Source of the DNA: Ktedonobacterales bacterium
GTDB taxonomy: Bacteria; Chloroflexota; Ktedonobacteria; Ktedonobacterales; Ktedonobacteraceae
Reading direction: 5' to 3'
DNA length: 64,000 nucleotides
Assembly (NCBI GenBank): GCA_027451525.1
Contig: DAIDJF010000003.1
Coordinates: 1-64,000 of the forward strand
Part shown: one piece after another, positions 1 through 6,878 of the stretch
Numbering within the stretch: the stretch's first letter is position 1
How the letters are laid out: each line of letters opens with the position of its first letter
Notes under the pieces: generated by a model
The model's input: the letters and a program-made list of their open reading frames with translations, nothing else
Databases searched by the model: none
Told to the model about the DNA's origin: nothing
Translations under genes and position numbers: made by a program

Positions 1-57
1 AGACTACATGGACAATACAGAGAATGAGCACACTGTTTGGATGTTCTCACGCTCTGT

Positions 58-618
58 CTATTCGGACGGTGTTTGCTGCAATGAGTGTGGTCGAGAAAGT
101 AGAGGGTGAGCGTTGCCTGAAAAAAGCGTCGTGGGATTCGGGTGCGTCAAACGGCGTACCGTAGAACGAACGGTTTCAAGACGAGAGCGGATAAACAGAG
201 AGCTTGTCCATTCATGCGTTCCATAACAATTTTCTTCGGTCACGCTTTCTACGCGAATCCCGATGTTTTCCAGGTCTTCGAGTAACACAGCAATGAGAAT
301 GGGGTCACGAGCGAGACAATCACAGGCAAGTACAACGACAACAGCAAACAGGTGTTCACGAGCGGCTAGCCGTAAAGCAGTAAGGGCAGGGCGATTACGG
401 CAATCTGTGCCACTGGCGATATCCTGATACAAAGACCGTTCATTCGCTTGATAGCCGTGTGTAACACAAAACTGGCGGCATTGCTCAATCTGTGCCGCTA
501 AACGTCGTGGGTGTTCGCTTGCGAGCGAGGCTTCCGTTGCGCTTCGTGCGTAGATCGCCGCTATAGGGCGATCTTCTTTTGTTGGATTGACTGGTATATG
601 CTGCAAGAATGTGGTCAC
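58..618 (-). CDS. Orphan resolvase N-terminal-domain protein, catalytic residues degenerate
   Basis: The protein (186 aa from the proposed start) resembles the N-terminal catalytic domain of serine recombinases: an IYAR strand motif, an AAQIEQCRQFC helix and a DxxLARD-like motif. It has no recombinase DNA-binding region, HTH or zinc ribbon. The family motif IYARVST reads IYARSAT here, so the residue aligned with the nucleophilic serine is alanine. The DRLxR motif reads DCLAR, losing the first arginine. A GTG start at 618 is preferred because GAGGTG lies just upstream; a TTG at 672 is the alternative, and there is no in-frame ATG. It follows the 66-aa gene and is probably cotranscribed. It may be a non-catalytic DNA-binding or partner protein, or a decaying recombinase. 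Fold assignment is fairly sure, function unknown. Confidence 0.65.
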   Translation of the reverse strand: MTTFLQHIPVNPTKEDRPIAAIYARSATEASLASEHPRRLAAQIEQCRQFCVTHGYQANERSLYQDIASGTDCRNRPALTALRLAAREHLFAVVVVLACDCLARDPILIAVLLEDLENIGIRVESVTEENCYGTHEWTSSLFIRSRLETVRSTVRRLTHPNPTTLFSGNAHPLLSRPHSLQQTPSE

Positions 619-677
619 GTTTTTCACCTCATCTGTTGCATAGGAGTGTTTCCAATCTCGAAAACACTCCAACGATA

Positions 678-878
678 CTAGTACTTGCCTGTGAAAATGA
701 TGGTTGCTTCTTCAGGAGTAAGCAAGCCGTTCTCTAGGTCTTGTGCGAGTTCTGCAATCAAATCAGCGTCTTCATGACAGGGACAAGTAGGGTCGCTACA
801 GAATGAGCCACCTTCAGCGTGAACGAACTCGTCGCCGTCTTCATATTCGATATCAATGGTGATTGATTGATTGAACAT
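678..878 (-). CDS. Small acidic protein with Cys cluster, unknown function
   Basis: This 66-aa protein starts at an ATG preceded by AAAGGA at a good distance. It is strongly acidic and carries a CSDPTCPC cluster followed by His, which could bind a metal. Its C-terminal part (ENGLLTPEEA) looks helical. No family was recognised. It lies directly before the resolvase-domain gene on the same strand and probably shares its transcript. A second frame over the same bases gives a longer ORF but no Shine-Dalgarno sequence or plausible composition. Confidence 0.5.
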   Translation of the reverse strand: MFNQSITIDIEYEDGDEFVHAEGGSFCSDPTCPCHEDADLIAELAQDLENGLLTPEEATIIFTGKY

Positions 879-963
879 TGGCGGATTCCTTTCATATGCT
901 TGACAGCGACAGCCACAGAAGATTCAATATCTGTGAACATGTCGCAATGCTTACACCATTGCG

Positions 964-1125
964 CTACAGAGTTCTAACAAGCCTGATGTGTACTAGACAT
1001 CGGGCTTGTCTATTGTGATATGGCTTATCTAGGACGAAAACAGGACAATAACCTACAATGCAATGAATGACTTGTAGCGCAAAAAGCAGCATAGTTATCA
1101 GTACAATGAAAGTCTTGCCCCTCAT
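964..1125 (-). CDS. Very small membrane protein, hypothetical
   Basis: The proposed ORF encodes 53 aa beginning MRGKTFIVLITMLLFALQ, with one hydrophobic N-terminal segment followed by a basic tail. The start at 1125 is chosen because GGAGGG lies six bases upstream; the longer reading frame to 1167 has no such site. The N-terminus could be a signal peptide or anchor. A minus-strand promoter at 1329-1357 lies upstream. No family recognised; it could be non-coding. Confidence 0.35.
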   Translation of the reverse strand: MRGKTFIVLITMLLFALQVIHCIVGYCPVFVLDKPYHNRQARCLVHIRLVRTL

Positions 1126-1310
1126 GCTTTTCCCTCCTTTCACATCTCTATCATGACCTCTTCTCAAAAAACTTCAGGCGATTTAGTAGGGTACAGGTGA
1201 TTGCTAACACGTTAGTACATTAATTGCATTCCAAAAGTGAATTTGCTATACGCACTTGAGATGCACGTTTGTACGATTTTACTCTCGTATTCTGTATCAC
1301 CTAATCCATT

Positions 1311-1410
1311 TATCTAAATCTAAGTCTAAGTTTACATATCCAAATACAAAATGTCAACCCTGCTCAATAGTCGCTATATCTAAATCTTAGACTAAAAACA
1401 CAAGTCTAGC
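1311..1410. promoter_or_regulatory. Repeated operator-like motifs between divergent genes
   Basis: TATCTAAATC occurs at 1311-1320 and 1377-1386, each followed by related sequence (TAAGTCTAAG and TTAGACTAAA). A further AAGTCTAG lies near 1402. One copy overlaps the -10 of the leftward promoter and the other lies at the -35 position of the rightward one. The adjacent HTH protein is the natural candidate to bind them; this is inference. Confidence 0.45.
1329..1357 (-). promoter_or_regulatory. Sigma70-type promoter for the leftward accessory genes
   Basis: On the minus strand TTGACA (1352-1357) is separated by 17 bases from TAAACT (1329-1334). It would transcribe the genes at 1125, 878 and 618. 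The -10 box overlaps a TCTAAATCTAAG-type repeat, which suggests operator control. Confidence 0.5.
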
Positions 1411-1419
1411 ACGATAGGG

Positions 1420-1425
1420 TATAAT
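1420..1425 (+). promoter_or_regulatory. -10 box of the HTH/GNAT gene
   Basis: A perfect TATAAT lies 34 bases before the ATG at 1459. No good -35 box is seen 17 bases upstream, where repeat motifs lie instead. This would fit a promoter under activator or repressor control. Confidence 0.4.
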
Positions 1426-1458
1426 TAACAAAATAGATACACCCTGGAGGGTTTACAG

Positions 1459-2274
1459 ATGAGTAATGAATACTATAGTGCCGAAGAAGCCATGAAGGTT
1501 TTGAAAAAACCACGCTCAACCTTTTTTAAGGAAGTGGAATTAGGACGTATCCCTTTTGAACTTGAAGAAGGCAGGCAGAGAGGACGCCTATATCCTAAGC
1601 GTGCCATAGATGCACTAGCAAAAAGGCAACAGGTAAAGCACAAAGATAAGGGACCATCACATCTGATTTTTTCCCCTTCTAGCCTGGCTGACTTATGGGC
1701 AGAAGTACAGATAGGAATAAATCTGTATGGCGAGGATGATATTGTACCGTACGATTCTCTGCTAGAATGGCGAGAAAGCAATGATGAGATGTTCATGAGC
1801 GTAAAATCTAAAGGAAGAGTGGTTGCATATTCAAGTCTCATGCCGTTAGAAGAAAACGTTTTGTTACCCCTCCTACATGACCAGATTCGGGAACGAGATA
1901 TACCAGTGAACGCGATCAGGCAATGGACAGATAGCAGATTGTCAGTTTATATTGCCACCGTGACAGTGAAACCAACAGGCAATACAACAAGAGATGAGTA
2001 CTTAGGTCGGTATATCATCAAACATACAATTAAGTGGGCATTGAGCCTACACAGACAATTTGACATCAAAAATTGGTATGGAATAGGAGCAACGAAAAAA
2101 GGGCAACATCTGTTTGAAAGCTTAGGTTTTGATGAGATAGTATCTCTTTATGATGGTGAAAGAAAAGGGTACTTCTTATCTGAGGTGAAAAAGCCTATAA
2201 AGCTTCTAAGCAGATTTCTTGAAAACATGGAAAATGCAGAACATTCTGAAGAGTCAACACGCAAAAGCAAGTAA
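1459..2274 (+). CDS. Excisionase-type HTH protein fused to a GNAT-like domain
   Basis: The 271-aa protein starts at an ATG behind GGAGGG. Residues 5-52 (YYSAEEAMKVLKKPRSTFFK, then a basic wing and YPKRAIDAL) match the MerR/excisionase winged-HTH pattern. Residues about 70-245 look like a GNAT fold: they contain the alpha4-beta7 signature GATKKGQHLFESLGF. The usual acetyl-CoA loop (Q/RxxGxG/A) is not evident. The tail is charged. The gene faces away from the resolvase-domain genes across a region of repeated motifs. It could be a transcriptional regulator sensing a ligand with a dead GNAT domain, or an acetyltransferase targeted to DNA. The domain calls come from motifs only. Confidence 0.6.
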   Translation: MSNEYYSAEEAMKVLKKPRSTFFKEVELGRIPFELEEGRQRGRLYPKRAIDALAKRQQVKHKDKGPSHLIFSPSSLADLWAEVQIGINLYGEDDIVPYDSLLEWRESNDEMFMSVKSKGRVVAYSSLMPLEENVLLPLLHDQIRERDIPVNAIRQWTDSRLSVYIATVTVKPTGNTTRDEYLGRYIIKHTIKWALSLHRQFDIKNWYGIGATKKGQHLFESLGFDEIVSLYDGERKGYFLSEVKKPIKLLSRFLENMENAEHSEESTRKSK

Positions 2275-2380
2275 GTTAGCATGATAAATGCTGCTATATG
2301 CTTATTATGAGAAATAGGACACCTGTTATTGATAGGTTGCTTTTGCCAAATACAGAGTTTTACGAGACTGTATTACAGAA

Positions 2381-2449
2381 TACCCGCTATTGATTGTCAT
2401 GGACATGTTTAGTCGTATAAAGTCTGTTCATGGCAGTCTATAGCGGGTA
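2381..2449. repeat. 24-bp imperfect inverted repeat with a 21-bp loop
   Basis: Arms at 2381-2404 and 2426-2449 are complementary at 20 of 24 positions and end in TACCCGCTAT and ATAGCGGGTA. No run of T follows, so it is not a typical intrinsic terminator. It lies downstream of the HTH/GNAT gene and about 90 bases before the truncated reductase. It could be a small mobile-element end, a protein-binding site or a hairpin that stabilises the 3' end. Confidence 0.6.
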
Positions 2450-2521
2450 AGTGCTTTCCAATCAAACGTAAGAGTCTATAAGTTATCCTCATTACTACCA
2501 GTCCAACGTAAAAGAGGGGTG

Positions 2522-2839
2522 TTATTGTGTACAGCACCGTATGATATGTTTACGGGACAACCCTTTGTCATTTGGCCCATCGCCCATCGGGAAATAGACC
2601 TTTGTCGCCAGCACAAATGAGTCACGCGGGAATGCCTTCAACGCTCGTCCCACAAACTCCTCGGCCCTGCCACGCGCGTAGACGTTGGCGGTATCGAAAA
2701 AGTTGATCCCCTGCTCATAAGCGGCGTGAACGCAACGTGTCGCATTCTCTTCTTCAACCGAGCCACCATAGGTGAGCCAGCTTCCCAGGCTGATTGTGCT
2801 CACACGCATCCCTGCACGGCCCAATCTTCTATATTCCAT
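2522..2839 (-). pseudogene. Aldo/keto reductase, N-terminal fragment
   Basis: Residues 1-100 match the start of potassium-channel-beta-like aldo/keto reductases: MEYRRLGRAGMRVS, the catalytic Asp and Tyr in FFDTANVY (residues 47-54), and the catalytic Lys in LATKVYFP (residue 80). Family members are about 310-330 aa. Here the frame leaves the family sequence at GLSRKHI and stops after RCCTQ at residue 105. The missing two thirds are not found to the left, where unrelated accessory DNA begins. AAAGGAG lies 13 bases before the ATG. The gene is last in the sigma-factor operon. It is read as a remnant cut by insertion or deletion near 2540 and is not expected to make an active enzyme. Confidence 0.8.
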
Positions 2840-2926
2840 TTTGCTTACTTTGCTCCTTTTATGTGTAGTGTATGTAATCTATACGCTACGACATCAAGTA
2901 GCGTGTGTCAAGCAAGCACATGATTG

Positions 2927-3163
2927 TTAGTGGTGTTGACGCGCAGCAGCACCAGAGAACGGGCTACCCAAAAGCGGGGCTACCAGGCAGAAATCGAACA
3001 AGCCTGCCAGCAGTGGCACCAAGCCCACTATTGTTAACACAACGCCCCATGTCACATTCACGCCAGCCAGCCACATGTAGAGGCCATAGCCACTAATTGC
3101 CAGCCCTAAAACCGCGCGCAACGCACGCCCAAAACCGCTTGCCATAAATTCTACAAATTGCAT
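2927..3163 (-). CDS. DUF2892 (YgaP-type) inner membrane protein
   Basis: The 78-aa protein has an N-terminal amphipathic start, two hydrophobic segments (about residues 14-33 and 36-56) and the ending LLAGLFDFCLVAPLLG, which matches the conserved end of DUF2892 membrane domains. In other bacteria this domain occurs alone or fused to rhodanese. The start follows AAAGGAG by seven bases. It lies 19 bases after the anti-sigma gene and probably belongs to the same operon. Its role is unknown; envelope stress is a guess from the sigma-factor neighbour. Confidence 0.65.
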   Translation of the reverse strand: MQFVEFMASGFGRALRAVLGLAISGYGLYMWLAGVNVTWGVVLTIVGLVPLLAGLFDFCLVAPLLGSPFSGAAARQHH

Positions 3164-3182
3164 CGCTTTGCTCCTTTTACGA

Positions 3183-3437
3183 TTATTCCATCTGCTTTTT
3201 TACGCGAATTGCCTCATTCACGTGCTGCATCACACGTTGCACACTTTCCATGTGACGAACAGGCTGCTGCTGTTGTAAATGACGCTGTATTTCAACAAGG
3301 CTCTGATAGAGTGGCGGACACGAGAGGCAATGCAAAAGATGGTACTCAAGCATATGAACGTGCTCCTCATCTAGCTCTCCATTCATATAATCCGAGACCA
3401 TCGCTCGCGCTTCCGCGCAGGCAAGCAGCTTATCCAT
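3183..3437 (-). CDS. Zinc-finger (zf-HC2) anti-sigma factor, small form
   Basis: The 84-aa protein has the anti-sigma zinc motif: an N-terminal acidic helix with Cys, then EYHLLHCLSCPPLYQ, with the HxxxCxxC arrangement at about residues 32-41. It has no transmembrane segment, so it is probably a soluble anti-sigma factor of the ZAS class. It starts six bases after the sigma gene stops, which implies translational coupling and one-to-one control. The expected role is to bind the sigma factor and release it on a signal, perhaps redox through zinc thiols. Confidence 0.75.
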   Translation of the reverse strand: MDKLLACAEARAMVSDYMNGELDEEHVHMLEYHLLHCLSCPPLYQSLVEIQRHLQQQQPVRHMESVQRVMQHVNEAIRVKKQME

Positions 3438-3443
3438 GTGTCC

Positions 3444-4157
3444 TCACGCTCCTTTCTGTGTTTTGGGCAAGCCGTGCTGAGGTGCTACATTTTGCGATCC
3501 CTGCATTGCCTGCTCAGAGTGGGTTGCCTCATCAAGCAGCGTTACCAGTGCCATACGTGCGCGTTGCAAGCGCGATTTTACTGTTGGCAACGGCGCATCC
3601 ATCAGGGTTGCTATTTCACTCAAGGTGAGTCCATCTACTTCGTGCAAAAGTAACGTTGCGCGATAGGTTGCCGGAAGCTGCCCAAGCGCATGTTCAATCA
3701 AGGCGCGATTCTCAAGAGCCAGGACAATCCGCTCCGGGTCTACCGTGTAACGTTCATCGGTCCAGAGTTCCTCAACATACGAAAATTCTACTGTTTGTTC
3801 ACGCACCTGGCGGCGGCGCAATTGGTCACGACAGACATTCAGCGCAATGCGATACAGCCAGGTTGCAAAGCTCGCGGAGCCATGAAATGTTTCGAGATGG
3901 GTATAGGCGCGCAGAAAAACCTCCTGTGTCGCATCCTCGGCCTCTTCACTGCTGCCTAGCAGGCGCAATGCCAGCCCATAGATGCGGCCAGTATGACGTG
4001 TCACTAACACCGCAAACAGTTCGGAGTTGCCAGCCAGAATAGCAGCCGCGAGTGCGCTATCGTCTGGCTCGTCATTTTTTAGAGGCGTACCTTGCATCCC
4101 ATTCATCTCTCTTACGATCTTTCTCTGCTCATCGCCCGGAAGCTCGTAGTATCTCAT
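3444..4157 (-). CDS. ECF-family RNA polymerase sigma factor
   Basis: The 237-aa protein contains sigma region 2 (LFAVLVTRHTGRIYGLALRL, then EEAEDATQEVFLRAYTHLETF and ASFATWLYRIALNVCRDQLRRR). It also contains region 4 (ALGQLPATYRATLLLHEVDGLTLSEIATLM with LPTVKSRLQRAR). Region 3 is absent, as expected for ECF sigmas. About 35 extra residues precede region 2, and a 30-residue polar tail follows region 4. The ATG at 4157 has only a weak ribosome site; an internal ATG (MNGMQG) is possible. It heads the operon with the anti-sigma and DUF2892 genes and is divergent from the GGCT-like membrane protein, a candidate target. Confidence 0.85.
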   Translation of the reverse strand: MRYYELPGDEQRKIVREMNGMQGTPLKNDEPDDSALAAAILAGNSELFAVLVTRHTGRIYGLALRLLGSSEEAEDATQEVFLRAYTHLETFHGSASFATWLYRIALNVCRDQLRRRQVREQTVEFSYVEELWTDERYTVDPERIVLALENRALIEHALGQLPATYRATLLLHEVDGLTLSEIATLMDAPLPTVKSRLQRARMALVTLLDEATHSEQAMQGSQNVAPQHGLPKTQKGA

Positions 4158-4323
4158 CGCTTTTACGTCTTGTTAGACGCACAACATTACCAAAAGGATG
4201 CAGCTAGCGCAATCAAAAAAAGTTGTTGATTTCAGTATCCTGTTAGTAAGAGAGCGTGGCAGTACAATGCTGACCTACGTCTCAAATGGGCATGTAAAGG
4301 GTTGTTTGGAAGGAGTTTTCTTA

Positions 4324-5706
4324 ATGGAACACGAGCAAGAGACGGCACACAAGCCGCAGACTACGGACGGGAAAAGCAGCACACAAGAGGTAGTTCCGGG
4401 GGCAGAAATCGTGCGCGCCAGCACGCCACGTCCGCTCACATTTGCCCCGTCGATGGCAGAAAAATCCGCAAACGGGACAGAAGAACAAGATCCCACAATT
4501 ACAAGTTTTCCACACAGAGCACCATCGGCTCCCCCATTGCCGGAAGATGATGACGTGCTACTCACGGAACGCATCGTGACACAGAGTCCACTACCTGGAC
4601 AAGCCGCGCCATTCCCGCCGGAGCAATCAGAGTTTATCTGGCTTTTTGAGTATGGCCTGGAGATGGATAATACGTTGCTCAATAGCGTGGAACGTCTGGA
4701 TGGTCTTGCACTGCCCTATGGCACAGCACATTTAAAAGGCTATCGCGTCATCTTCGGGGCCATCGAGCTTGGTACAAACCAGATGACCGCAACGCTGGCG
4801 ACGCTCATGCCATCGAGCAAATCAGAGACCGAAACGTGGGGCGTACTCTATCGCATTCCACGCCGTATCACCGAAGCGACAGAAGGCGAAGGCTCTCTCC
4901 TGGATACTGTCCATGGTGCCCTACCGCCGCGCCCACTTTTTCGCGCCGTCATCATCGAGGTACATGATACGCAGCGTCACCGCACGCTCCAGGCCATCAC
5001 CTACATTTTAACAGATATGGCACAAGTAAATTTCTATCCCCTCTCAACGAAACAACGCGCCTATGATAATTTTGTTCAGCGCATCTTACACATCGGGCGC
5101 AAACAACATCTTCCTGAACGCTATCTCAAACAATGGTCGGAGAGCAGGCCAACAATGCGCCAGGGAAACACACCACTCGCGCCAACGCCAACAAACAATG
5201 AACAAGATACAGAGCCGCTACCCGCCATGATGGAACTTGCCCTCTCAGGCCCAGTTCCATCTATTGCGCCTTCTTCAATGCGTCTTAGCTCAACACGCCT
5301 GCTCAGTCGCTGGTTGATGATCTTTGCCTGCTATCTCGCCGTTATCCTCTTAGGCACATTGGTGCTCATTTTACTGCAAAGCATCGGTCTGCTAGATTTG
5401 ACGGGCATGAGCAATAACACAACCTTGAATGTACCAGGGATTGTGCTTGTCTATGGCATGCTTGGGGGATGCATTAGCAGTATCGTCACACTGGGGCGTT
5501 TTCACGCAGTCCAAACCCCTGGTTTTGTACTGATGACCTGGTTTACACGGCCCTACATCGGAGCAGTCCTTGCCCTCTTCGCTTACCTGCTGCTAACCAG
5601 CGGCCTCTTCATCTTCGGCAGCAACGTGCAACAACATCAGGCCCTTTACCTGCTGGCAGGCATACTCGCTGGTCTGTGTGAGGGCTGGCTTTTCTTGCGC
5701 CGCTAG
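4324..5706 (+). CDS. Gamma-glutamylcyclotransferase-like domain fused to a C-terminal membrane domain
   Basis: The start at 4324 is preferred because GGAAGGAG precedes it; the open frame extends upstream without a ribosome site. The 460-aa protein has a disordered Pro/Glu-rich first 100 residues. Residues about 104-275 look like the GGCT/AIG2 fold: a FIWLFEYGLEMDN substrate-loop region, LKGYRVIFG, ATLATLMP, TWGVLYRIP with a following acidic stretch TEATEGEG that could supply the catalytic Glu, and a tail HLPERYLKQW. After a polar linker come about four transmembrane helices (residues about 328-460). Assignment is by pattern and activity is unproven. The protein is presumably membrane-anchored with the GGCT-like domain on the cytoplasmic side. 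It is divergent from the sigma-factor operon. Confidence 0.55.
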   Translation: MEHEQETAHKPQTTDGKSSTQEVVPGAEIVRASTPRPLTFAPSMAEKSANGTEEQDPTITSFPHRAPSAPPLPEDDDVLLTERIVTQSPLPGQAAPFPPEQSEFIWLFEYGLEMDNTLLNSVERLDGLALPYGTAHLKGYRVIFGAIELGTNQMTATLATLMPSSKSETETWGVLYRIPRRITEATEGEGSLLDTVHGALPPRPLFRAVIIEVHDTQRHRTLQAITYILTDMAQVNFYPLSTKQRAYDNFVQRILHIGRKQHLPERYLKQWSESRPTMRQGNTPLAPTPTNNEQDTEPLPAMMELALSGPVPSIAPSSMRLSSTRLLSRWLMIFACYLAVILLGTLVLILLQSIGLLDLTGMSNNTTLNVPGIVLVYGMLGGCISSIVTLGRFHAVQTPGFVLMTWFTRPYIGAVLALFAYLLLTSGLFIFGSNVQQHQALYLLAGILAGLCEGWLFLRR

Positions 5707-5745
5707 CAGTAGCGCACGCATTGCTTCTTCCCAAGAACAGCATTC

Positions 5746-6873
5746 TTAGCGTTTCATAATCAGAACTTTGAAATTTCCCATTCCTGCCATGTCGGTCAGG
5801 GCAGCCACACGGTGGCGCAGGTTGTACCATTGCAGGAGCGCGACCTGGCCCTGATCGCTGGCACGGGCAGTCTCAATAAGCGCAAAGTCGCGCTGGCGGA
5901 TCGCTTCCAGTTCGTTACGAATGCCTAATTGCAGCAACCACTCGCGCTGTGTGACGAACTGGTGCAGACGTAGCCCATACTGGCGGCCAGCGTCGATTAA
6001 CGCGCTAAAGTTGACGTGCGCGGTGATATCTTGCTCACCCGGACGTTGCAGTGGACGCTCGGTCAGTTGGTGCTGAAAATAACAGGCCAGCGTGCCATGC
6101 CGCCGCTCAGAGGTGTAGAGACCACGCGCTTTCTCCCCATAGTCAATCGTGAGCAGGAAACCACTGAGTTTTTTACGCGCACTGGACACGGGCAACAGAC
6201 GTGCCGCCAATTCCATCCAATGCAGAGCGTCGAGGTTGATCTCCGTGCGCCAGCCATTGCTAAAGGTTTGCCAGGGAACCTTATACCTTTCCAGATACAT
6301 CGCAAGTTCGCCGCTACTCGGCTCATCTAACACCTCATGCAAGCGTCCATGATGAATATCCACGTAGACCTCGTAGAGATGCTGGTCACGCACCTCTACC
6401 ACATGGACGGGAAAAGCATCCACCAGTTCGTTCGAGAGCAGAACGTGCGGATGTATCTCTTCCACACTGGTCGCAACCTCGCTAAGCGCGTCCCGCCCCA
6501 TGCGAATATCCGCATTACGATAGCTGAGAACATGGGCAAATGCTGGTTCTTCGCGCTGCGCCCATGCCTGCACGCCCTCTGCGAGATGCCCACGCCCGGC
6601 ACCCTGTTCCAGCACGTGAAACCGTTCAGGTTGACCGAGCAGGTGCCACATCTGCAGCAATTGTCGGCCTACGCAATGCGCGAACAGGTCGGAGACATCG
6701 GTGCTCGTATAGAAATCGCCCTCCCAACCAATGCGCGTCGCGTTCGTTACATAGTAGCCATAGCCGGGTTCATACAGAGCCATGCGCATATAGTCGGCAA
6801 AGCTGATGGGACCCTCACGCTGAATGCGCTCGATAAGCAGCGCGAGCAAGGAAGAAGAGGAAGATGTTGTCAT
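5746..6873 (-). CDS. MidA/NDUFAF7-family SAM-dependent methyltransferase
   Basis: The 375-aa protein matches the DUF185/MidA family: an N-terminal RIQREGPISFADYMRMALYEPGYGYY, then GDFYTSTDVSDLFAHCVGRQL, a SAM-binding strand FHVLEQGAGRGHLAEGV, VLLSNELVDAFPVHVV, and LLTIDYG near residue 240. The mitochondrial homologue NDUFAF7 methylates an arginine of a complex I subunit. Bacterial members are less well known. Length is normal. It is the last gene of an operon, five bases after holA, and no complex I genes are in view. Confidence 0.8.
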   Translation of the reverse strand: MTTSSSSSLLALLIERIQREGPISFADYMRMALYEPGYGYYVTNATRIGWEGDFYTSTDVSDLFAHCVGRQLLQMWHLLGQPERFHVLEQGAGRGHLAEGVQAWAQREEPAFAHVLSYRNADIRMGRDALSEVATSVEEIHPHVLLSNELVDAFPVHVVEVRDQHLYEVYVDIHHGRLHEVLDEPSSGELAMYLERYKVPWQTFSNGWRTEINLDALHWMELAARLLPVSSARKKLSGFLLTIDYGEKARGLYTSERRHGTLACYFQHQLTERPLQRPGEQDITAHVNFSALIDAGRQYGLRLHQFVTQREWLLQLGIRNELEAIRQRDFALIETARASDQGQVALLQWYNLRHRVAALTDMAGMGNFKVLIMKR

Positions 6874-6878
6874 AGAAG

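Noticed and set aside
758-940. 60-aa minus-strand ORF overlapping the 66-aa acidic protein
   Set aside because: It has no ribosome site and overlaps a frame with a good one and a more protein-like composition.
3158-3628. Plus-strand ORF of 156 aa over the anti-sigma and sigma genes
   Set aside because: It is antisense to clearly recognisable proteins and has no family features.
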